DNA of 7,581 nt from NCBI GenBank assembly GCA_002699725.1, contig PACE01000004.1, forward strand, positions 45,452 through 53,032, in the 5' to 3' direction. The DNA is from Acidimicrobiaceae bacterium (GTDB lineage: Bacteria; Actinomycetota; Acidimicrobiia; Acidimicrobiales; MedAcidi-G1). The notes beneath the pieces were generated by a model, which did no database searches, had not been told where the DNA came from, and was given only the letters and a program-made list of their open reading frames with translations. Position 1 is the stretch's first letter. The number at the start of each line of letters is the position of its first letter. A program made the position numbers and the translations under genes. Below are positions 1 to 4,780 of this stretch, piece after piece.

Positions 1-297
1 GCGACTTACCACGCCACCGCCGTGCTGGCCTCGAACCACCTCGTGGCGCTGCTGGGCCAGGTCGAACGCGTCGCCGGACCGCTCGGCATCCCGCTCGACG
101 CCTTCCTCGACCTCGCCGAGGGGAGCCTCGCCAACGTGCGCGCCCTGGGCCCCGTCGACGCGCTGACCGGACCGGCGGCCCGGGGTGACGAGGCCACCAT
201 CGACCGCCACCTCACCGCCCTGCCCGCCGACGAGCGTGCCGCGTACGAGGTCCTGGACGACCTGGCCAGGCGGCTGGCAGGGCGACATCGGCCATGA
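1..297 (+). CDS. Rossmann-like/DUF2520 domain protein, C-terminal part (5' truncated)
   Basis: The reading frame is open from base 1 to a TGA at 295-297 and gives 98 residues, so the N-terminal Rossmann part lies outside the window. The visible part begins ATYHATAVLASNHLVALL and continues with GPVDALTGPAARGD, followed by a helical tail rich in Ala, Asp and Arg. This matches the helical DUF2520 domain that follows an NAD(P)-binding fold in a family distantly related to ketopantoate reductase and other 6-phosphogluconate dehydrogenase-like proteins. The family commonly sits directly upstream of panC in actinobacteria (for example Rv3603c in M. tuberculosis), which supports the call. Its reaction is not known to me; a role in pantothenate supply is only suggested by position. 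The stop overlaps the panC start as ATGA, so the two are probably co-transcribed and translationally coupled. Confidence 0.78.
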   Translation, partial: ATYHATAVLASNHLVALLGQVERVAGPLGIPLDAFLDLAEGSLANVRALGPVDALTGPAARGDEATIDRHLTALPADERAAYEVLDDLARRLAGRHRP

Positions 298-1157
298 GGC
301 GCCCTGAGGTCGTCGGCACCGTCGCTGACCTGCTCGAACGCCTCGATGCCGCCCGGGCGGCGGGGGCATCGGTGGGCTTCGTGCCGACCATGGGGTACCT
401 CCACCAGGGGCACGCCTCGCTGATCGACGCCGCCGTCGCTGCTGACGACCTCACCGTGGTTTCGATCTTCGTCAACCCCCTCCAGTTCGTTCCCGGCGAG
501 GACCTGGCCGACTACCCGAGAGACCTCGATGCCGATCTCGCCCGTTGCGGGGAGCACGGCGCCGACCTGGTGTTCCATCCGACGGCCGCGGAGGTCTACC
601 CGGAGGGCACCGACGAACCGGTCGCCGTCGGTGCCATCGGTGGGTCCCTGGAGGGAGCGAGCCGGCCCACCCACTTCGACGGCGTGGCCACGGTCGTCGC
701 CCGGCTGTTCCGGATCGTGGGCCGCTGCCGGGCTTATTTTGGCGAAAAGGACTTCCAGCAGTTGGCGGTTGTGCACCGGATGGTCGCCGACCTGGAGTTG
801 CCCGTCGAGGTCATGGGCTGTCCGATCGTGCGCGAGTCCGACGGCCTGGCGCTCTCGAGCCGAAACATCTACCTCGAACCGGATGAACGGCGCCAGGCGC
901 CTGTGCTGTACCGGGCACTCCTTTCGGGAGTTGCTGCGGTCGAGGGCGGTGGTGTCGACCCGGTGGCCGTCGTGGGGGCGATGGAGGCCGTGCTGGCCGA
1001 TGCGCCGGACCTCGCCGTCGACTACGCCGCGCTCGTCGAGTCCGACACCTTTGCCGTGCCGGAGCGGATCGCCACCGGGAGCGAGGTTCGGCTCCTGGTC
1101 GCAGGCCGCCTTGGTCGTGCCCGCCTCATCGACAACGTCGGAGCGACGGCTCCGTGA
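294..1157 (+). CDS. panC: Pantothenate synthetase (pantoate-beta-alanine ligase) PanC
   Basis: PanC is the cytoplasmic ligase that condenses D-pantoate with beta-alanine, using ATP through a pantoyl-adenylate, to give pantothenate. The 287-residue product has the usual family length. Visible motifs are PTMGYLHQGH at residues 31-40 (the HIGH-like ATP motif, His37 and His40), NPLQF at 61-65, YPRD at 74-77, RPTHFDGVATVV at 124-135 (pantoate pocket), FGEKDFQQL at 149-157 and LSSRNIYL at 187-194 (the KMSKS-like loop). All expected active-site signatures are present and the frame is intact. The ATG at 294 overlaps the preceding stop (ATGA) with only a weak purine stretch upstream, which suggests translational coupling. 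The gene is followed by a 196-nt gap rather than by panD, so beta-alanine must be made from another locus or taken up. Confidence 0.97.
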   Translation: MRRPEVVGTVADLLERLDAARAAGASVGFVPTMGYLHQGHASLIDAAVAADDLTVVSIFVNPLQFVPGEDLADYPRDLDADLARCGEHGADLVFHPTAAEVYPEGTDEPVAVGAIGGSLEGASRPTHFDGVATVVARLFRIVGRCRAYFGEKDFQQLAVVHRMVADLELPVEVMGCPIVRESDGLALSSRNIYLEPDERRQAPVLYRALLSGVAAVEGGGVDPVAVVGAMEAVLADAPDLAVDYAALVESDTFAVPERIATGSEVRLLVAGRLGRARLIDNVGATAP

Positions 1158-1280
1158 GCCCGGAAGCGCAACACCTCGACCTGGTGGTGGTCACCAGCGC
1201 CCGGTGTGGGCTGCGTCTCCAGCAGTTCGCCCACGCAGGCCACCCGGGTGCTCGACATCGGTCTGGACCTCGACCGTTGA
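1154..1280 (+). pseudogene. Possible decayed or frameshifted small ORF after panC (tentative)
   Basis: A GTG at 1154 overlaps the panC stop (GTGA). The following 31 codons read as a plausible protein start, SPEAQHLDLVVVTSARCG and on through LRLQQFAHAG, with G or C at 26 of 31 third positions. From about 1247 the third-position bias in this frame collapses. The next frame then gives coding-like RVLDIGLDLDR ending in TGA at 1278-1280. One reading is a remnant of a lost gene (panD or another CoA/NAD gene) with a +1 frameshift. I recognise no family, and the peptide does not resemble PanD. In such GC-rich DNA several frames look coding by chance, since the second frame is also GC3-rich over its whole length. 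The stretch may therefore simply be intergenic. Confidence 0.2.
1181..1197 (+). other. Small hairpin downstream of panC
   Basis: CTGGTG (1181-1186) and CACCAG (1192-1197) can pair as a 6-bp stem around a 5-nt loop, 24 nt after the panC stop. There is no T-tract after it, so it is not a convincing intrinsic terminator. It could be an RNA-processing or attenuating structure, or chance. Confidence 0.2.
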
Positions 1281-1288
1281 CTGCAACC

Positions 1289-1300
1289 CCCGCCGGCGGG
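1289..1300. repeat. 12-bp perfect GC palindrome in the panC-coaX gap
   Basis: CCCGCCGGCGGG is fully self-complementary and sits 53 nt upstream of the coaX start. It could be an operator half or a tight RNA hairpin. In DNA of this GC content a 12-bp palindrome made only of G and C is also easily accidental. No T-tract follows. Confidence 0.3.
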
Positions 1301-1340
1301 CGCGTCCGTGCGATGATCTTCGCAGGCGCCGAAACCGTTG

Positions 1341-1348
1341 AGGAGGAG
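1341..1348 (+). promoter_or_regulatory. Shine-Dalgarno that fixes the coaX TTG start
   Basis: AGGAGGAG lies 5 nt before TTG 1354, a near-ideal ribosome binding site. It decides the start: the conserved DVGNT motif begins at residue 6, and the next in-frame alternative (GTG, codon 7) would cut into it. Confidence 0.85.
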
Positions 1349-1353
1349 CGACC

Positions 1354-2145
1354 TTGCTGCTGACCATCGACGTGGGGAACACCCAGACCGTCATCGGGCT
1401 CTACGACCGCGAACTCACCTCGGGGGCGAGCGCCGATGCCGGCCTGCTCGACCACTGGCGCATCGCTACCGACGCGGCACGAACCGCTGACGAGCATGCC
1501 GTCGTGATCCGCGGCCTCCTGGCGTCGTCGGGCTACCCGTTCGACGTGGACGGCGTGGCGATCTGCGCCGGCGTGCCCCGGGTACTCGCCAGCCTGCGAG
1601 AGATGATCGACCGCAGCATCGACGTCGATCCGGTCGTGATCGAGCCCGGCGTCCGGACCGGCATGGCGATTCTCTACGACAACCCCAAGGAGGTCGGCGC
1701 CGACCGCATCGCCAACGCCGTCGCCGCCTTCGACCTCTACGGCGGTCCGACCGTCGTGGTCGACTTCGGCACGGGCAACAACTTCGACGTCATCTCCGCG
1801 GACGGAGAGTTCCTCGGGGGCGCCATCGCCCCGGGCGTCGAGATCAGCCTCGATGCCCTCTTCGGCCGGGCGGCGGCCCTGCAGTCGGTCGAACTGGTGG
1901 CGCCACGCAGCGTCATTGGCAGGAACACCGTCGAGTCGCTGCAGTCGGGCGCCGTGTTCGGATTTGCCGCGCAGATCGACGGCATGGTCGAACGGTTCCG
2001 GTCCGAGTTGGGCGGCTGCACGGTCGTCGCCACCGGCGGCCTGGCTCCCCTGATCGCCCCGGAGGCTGCGACGATCGAGCACGTCGAGCCCTTCCTGACG
2101 CTCCACGGTCTGCGTATCGTCTTCCACCGGAACCAGGAGCACTGA
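1354..2145 (+). CDS. coaX: Type III pantothenate kinase CoaX
   Basis: CoaX phosphorylates pantothenate, the first step from pantothenate to CoA. Type III kinases use the ASKHA fold and are insensitive to CoA feedback. The product is 263 residues, typical for the family. Seen motifs: DVGNT at 6-10 (phosphate-1 motif, catalytic Asp6), GADRIANAVAAF at 115-126 (Asp117 corresponds to the family's catalytic base), VDFGTGNNFDVIS at 136-148 (phosphate-2 region), GGAIAPGVEIS at 155-165, NTVESLQSGAVFGF at 191-204, ATGGLA at 226-231 (adenosine motif) and FLTLHGL at 247-253. The usual GTATT of the phosphate-2 motif reads GTGNN here, with Asn142 and Asn143 in place of hydroxyl residues. The start is TTG, supported by AGGAGGAG. 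The gene follows panC after a panD-less gap and runs almost directly into lysS. Confidence 0.95.
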   Translation: MLLTIDVGNTQTVIGLYDRELTSGASADAGLLDHWRIATDAARTADEHAVVIRGLLASSGYPFDVDGVAICAGVPRVLASLREMIDRSIDVDPVVIEPGVRTGMAILYDNPKEVGADRIANAVAAFDLYGGPTVVVDFGTGNNFDVISADGEFLGGAIAPGVEISLDALFGRAAALQSVELVAPRSVIGRNTVESLQSGAVFGFAAQIDGMVERFRSELGGCTVVATGGLAPLIAPEAATIEHVEPFLTLHGLRIVFHRNQEH

Positions 2146-2149
2146 GCCG

Positions 2150-3592
2150 ATGGGCACCGACAACGGCATCCCCTACCGCTTCGAGCCGACGGCCGACGCC
2201 GCCGGGCTGCACGCGGCCCACGGCGACCTCGAGCCCGGTGCCGAGACGGGCATCGAGGTCACGGTCGCCGGCCGCCTCATGCTGCGCCGCGACCAGGGCA
2301 AGTTGTTCTTCGGCGTGCTCCAGGATGCCACCGGACGGATCCAGCTCTTCGCCCCGCAGAAGACGACCCCCGACTTCGACGGGTTCACCGGCCTGCACCT
2401 GGGCGACTGGGTCGGCGTGACCGGCGAGGTCATCGCCACTCGTCGAGGCGAGCTCTCGGTCCGGGTCGGCTCGTGGGTGCGCCTCGCCGAGGCCCGCCGC
2501 CCGTTCCCGGACAAGTGGCACGGCATCACCGACACCGATACCCGCTACCGGCAGCGCTATGTCGACCTCTGGGTCACCGACGAGGCTCGCGAGGCCTTCG
2601 TCCTCCGCAGTCGGGCGATTTCGCTGATGCGCCGCTGGCTCGAGGACCGTGGGTTCATGGAAGTCGAGACGCCGGTCTTCCACCCCATCCCCGGTGGGGC
2701 GCTGGCCCGGCCGTTCACCACCCACCACAATGCACTCGACCTCGACCTGTACCTGCGCATCGCCCCAGAGCTGTACCTGAAGCGTCTCACGGTCGGTGGC
2801 ATGGAGCGGGTGTTCGAGGTGGCTCGGGTGTTCCGCAACGAGGGGGTGTCGACCCGCCACAACCCCGAGTTCACGATGCTCGAGTTGTACCAGGCGTACG
2901 CCGACTACACCGACATCATGGTGCTGGTCGAGGAACTGGTCGCCCACCTGGCCGAGTCGCTGCTCGGCACCACCAGTCTCACCTACGACGGCCGGGAGAT
3001 CGACCTGTCGGTCCCATGGCAGCGGGCGACGCTCTCCGAACTGCTCGCTGAGCACGCCGGGCTCGAGGTCGACCTCGACACGCCACGCGACGAGTTGGTT
3101 CGGCTGTGCGAGGATCGGGACATCACCGTCGAGGACCACTACGGGCCCGGCAAGTTGATCCTCGAGCTCTACGAGAAGACCACCGAGCCGGAGCTGTGGG
3201 GACCGGTGTTCGTCACCGACTACCCGAAGGAGGTCTCGCCCCTCTCACGGGATCACCGCGACCGGCCAGGCTGGGTCGAGCGCTTCGAGGGCATCGTGGC
3301 GGGCAGCGAGCTGTGTAACGCCTTCACCGAGCTCGTGGACCCCGACGAACAGCGGGAGCGCTTCGCCGCCCAGGAGGCCGGGAGGGCCGCCGGCGACGCC
3401 GAGGCGATGGCCGTCGACGAGGACTACCTGAGGGCGCTCGAGTACGGCCTGCCACCGACGGGAGGCCTCGGAATCGGCGTCGATCGGCTGATCATGCTGT
3501 TGACCGGTACCACTGCGATCCGCGACGTGATCCTGTTCCCGACCCTGCGACCCGAGCAGGAACGGGGCGTTTCGGGCGGGTCCGACGCTTGA
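2150..3592 (+). CDS. lysS: Lysyl-tRNA synthetase, class II
   Basis: This cytoplasmic enzyme charges tRNA-Lys with lysine. The 480-residue chain has an N-terminal OB-fold anticodon-binding domain (about residues 35-115; VTVAGRLMLRRDQGKLFFGV), the linker RYRQRYVDL (132-140) and a class II catalytic core. Motif 1 is around 155-180 (EVETPVFHPIPGG). Motif 2 is FRNEGVSTRHNPEFTMLE at 228-245, with Arg229 and Glu231. Motif 3 is GLGIGVDRLIMLLTG at 439-453, with Arg446. VTDYPKEVSPL (355-365) and GSELCNAFTEL (385-395) match the lysine-specific pocket region. No transmembrane MprF-type fusion, sometimes found on actinobacterial LysRS, is present. Only 4 nt separate it from coaX, and an AGGAG at 2135-2139 inside the coaX end serves as ribosome binding site, so the genes are probably one transcript. 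The 3' end converges with the next gene. Confidence 0.97.
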   Translation: MGTDNGIPYRFEPTADAAGLHAAHGDLEPGAETGIEVTVAGRLMLRRDQGKLFFGVLQDATGRIQLFAPQKTTPDFDGFTGLHLGDWVGVTGEVIATRRGELSVRVGSWVRLAEARRPFPDKWHGITDTDTRYRQRYVDLWVTDEAREAFVLRSRAISLMRRWLEDRGFMEVETPVFHPIPGGALARPFTTHHNALDLDLYLRIAPELYLKRLTVGGMERVFEVARVFRNEGVSTRHNPEFTMLELYQAYADYTDIMVLVEELVAHLAESLLGTTSLTYDGREIDLSVPWQRATLSELLAEHAGLEVDLDTPRDELVRLCEDRDITVEDHYGPGKLILELYEKTTEPELWGPVFVTDYPKEVSPLSRDHRDRPGWVERFEGIVAGSELCNAFTELVDPDEQRERFAAQEAGRAAGDAEAMAVDEDYLRALEYGLPPTGGLGIGVDRLIMLLTGTTAIRDVILFPTLRPEQERGVSGGSDA

Positions 3593-3601
3593 GGCCCGCT
3601 C
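3574..3601. terminator. Possible hairpin at the lysS / prenyl synthase convergence
   Basis: GGGCGGG (3574-3580) can pair with CCCGCTC (3595-3601), giving seven pairs including one G-U across a 14-nt loop that contains the lysS stop. No T-tract follows on either strand. If it has a role, it would be as a structure between two converging genes only 16 nt apart. Confidence 0.22.
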
Positions 3602-3608
3602 CCGATCC

Positions 3609-4625
3609 CTACGGCCGGCCCGGGGCGTGGGAGGCGGTGTCGACCCGGGACAACAACAGGTCGCAGGTCTGACGCAGGGTGGTGACCGCCGGCGTGGGTG
3701 GCAGTTCGGCGAGTGCATCGCTGGCAGCGCCGGTGAATTCGACCGCCGTGGCCATCGAGGTGGCGAGTGATTCGTCGTCCCGCAGGATCTCGAGGACGCG
3801 GTTGCGGGTCGTCGCGTCGATCGTGTCGCCGAGCAGGCTGCGGAGTTCGTCACCCGAGGAGCCATCGAACGCCCGGATGACCGGGAGGGTGTAGACGCCC
3901 TCGCAGAGGTCGTTGCCGGCGGGCTTGCCGAGTTGGCCGTCGGTGGCGACGAGGTCGAGGACGTCGTCGACGACTTGGAAGGCCATCCCGTAGTGGTGGC
4001 CGAAGGAGGTGAGGGCCTCGACCTCGTTGCGGGCGAGGCCGGCCACGATGCCGCCGATGCGGGCAGCGGTGGCAAGGAGGACAGCGGTCTTTCCTGCGAT
4101 CGACTCGAGGTAGGCGGTCTCGGTGCGGTCCACGTCGAAGGCGCTGCCCAACTCCCGGACCTGACCCTCGCAGAGGCGGGCGATGGTGCCGGCCAGCAGG
4201 GAGGCCACCTCGGTGCCGAGGTCGGCGGCGATCTCGGAGGCCCGGGCCAGCAGGTAGTCGCCGGCGAGGATGGCCTCGAGGTTGCCGAACCGGGAGTTGA
4301 CGCTCTCGACGGTCCGCCGGGTGTCGGCTCCGTCGATGACGTCGTCGTGGTAGAGGGAGCCCTGGTGGACCAACTCGACGGCGACCCCGCCTCGGATGGC
4401 GTCGAGGCTTGCCGGGCCGGGTTCGGTGGTGGTCGCCTGCGATGCCGTGATGGTGAGGGCGGGGCGAACCCGCTTGCCACCGGCGTCGATCAGGTGACGG
4501 GCCACCTCGGTGAGGAACGGTTCGTCGGACTGGACGACCCGGCGGAGTTCGTCTTCGACGCGGCGGAGGTGGTCGGCCATGCCCGGAAGACCCAGTAGCG
4601 AGGAGGAATCGGGGGGCAGGGCCAC
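3609..4625 (-). CDS. Polyprenyl diphosphate synthase (trans-isoprenyl, long-chain type)
   Basis: The enzyme elongates an allylic diphosphate with isopentenyl diphosphate. Numbering from GTG 4625 (338 residues), motifs are GGKRVRP at 49-55, first Asp-rich motif DDVID at 94-98 followed by RR at 103-104, GKTA at 178-181, second Asp-rich motif DDVLD at 220-224 and GKPAGNDL at 233-240. The residues five and four before the first Asp-rich motif are Gly and Ser. Small residues there leave the product cavity open, so a long chain such as a menaquinone side chain is more likely than FPP or GGPP; this is inference. Start choice: GTG 4625 keeps a plausible N-terminal [14 protein letters not shown] 4580 (323 residues) is the alternative, and neither has a Shine-Dalgarno. 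Opposite in strand to all neighbours, it sits where lsr2 lies in mycobacteria. Confidence 0.92.
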   Translation of the reverse strand: MALPPDSSSLLGLPGMADHLRRVEDELRRVVQSDEPFLTEVARHLIDAGGKRVRPALTITASQATTTEPGPASLDAIRGGVAVELVHQGSLYHDDVIDGADTRRTVESVNSRFGNLEAILAGDYLLARASEIAADLGTEVASLLAGTIARLCEGQVRELGSAFDVDRTETAYLESIAGKTAVLLATAARIGGIVAGLARNEVEALTSFGHHYGMAFQVVDDVLDLVATDGQLGKPAGNDLCEGVYTLPVIRAFDGSSGDELRSLLGDTIDATTRNRVLEILRDDESLATSMATAVEFTGAASDALAELPPTPAVTTLRQTCDLLLSRVDTASHAPGRP

Positions 4626-4631
4626 CCGTGG

Positions 4632-4637
4632 AGGATA
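4632..4637 (-). promoter_or_regulatory. Candidate -10 box for a leaderless prenyl synthase transcript
   Basis: Read on the - strand, TATCCT ends 6 nt before GTG 4625. That spacing would place the transcription start at or next to the G of the start codon. Together with the absence of a ribosome binding site, this fits the leaderless mode common in actinobacteria. No good -35 is seen (TTTCGC at a 17-nt spacing is weak). Confidence 0.4.
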
Positions 4638-4643
4638 CGACGG

Positions 4644-4654
4644 GGCACGGTGCC
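4644..4654. repeat. Inverted repeat in the divergent intergenic region
   Basis: GGCAC-G-GTGCC is an 11-bp inverted repeat with 5-bp arms. It lies directly upstream of the candidate prenyl synthase -10 and about 60 nt upstream of the candidate clpC -10, where an operator acting on either divergent gene could sit. It does not match the HAIR/HspR element or a ClgR site as I know them. The arms are short, so chance is possible. Confidence 0.25.
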
Positions 4655-4713
4655 GCGAAACCGACGGGGTGGACAGTGGTCGGAGGGGCCGATTGCTCGT
4701 CACGGGCAGTGGA

Positions 4714-4719
4714 TACACT
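4714..4719 (+). promoter_or_regulatory. Candidate clpC -10 box
   Basis: TACACT, preceded by TGGA, is the best sigma-A-like hexamer between the divergent genes. A TTGCTC 15 nt upstream (4693-4698) is a possible but closely spaced -35. Transcription would begin near 4726 and give a leader of about 55 nt before the clpC ribosome binding site and start. Confidence 0.35.
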
Positions 4720-4766
4720 CCCTGACAGAGGCGTCCGTCGGGCGCCACATCGATCAGGAACACGAC

Positions 4767-4773
4767 AGGGAGA
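4767..4773 (+). promoter_or_regulatory. Shine-Dalgarno that fixes the clpC TTG start
   Basis: AGGGAGA lies 7 nt before TTG 4781. It selects that codon over the upstream in-frame GTG at 4628, whose extra 51 residues have no family resemblance. Confidence 0.75.
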
Positions 4774-4780
4774 CGGCTGC

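Noticed and set aside
1277..1317. TTGACT (1277-1282) with GATGAT (1312-1317) as a coaX promoter
   Set aside because: The spacer is 29 nt, far outside the usual 16-19, and the hexamer at correct spacing has no -10 character. No supported promoter is called here.
1126..3139. Long - strand open frames opposite coaX and lysS (347 and 408 residues)
   Set aside because: They are mirror frames of GC-rich genes, rich in Arg, Gly, Val and Asp, with no motifs. The + strand frames encode clear CoaX and LysRS.
3933..4598. 221-residue + strand open frame opposite the prenyl synthase
   Set aside because: It is an antisense shadow: repetitive Gly/Val/Asp composition, no motifs, and fully inside a gene with intact catalytic motifs on the other strand.
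4626..4763. N-terminal extension of the prenyl synthase up to an ATG at 4763 (- strand)
   Set aside because: The 46 extra residues are rich in Pro, Ser and Arg without family similarity, overlap the clpC upstream region and include the candidate -10 box.
4628..4780. In-frame N-terminal extension of ClpC from GTG 4628 (51 extra residues)
   Set aside because: The extension has no ClpC resemblance and contains the candidate promoter. The conserved [10 protein letters not shown] begins right after TTG 4781, which has its own Shine-Dalgarno.
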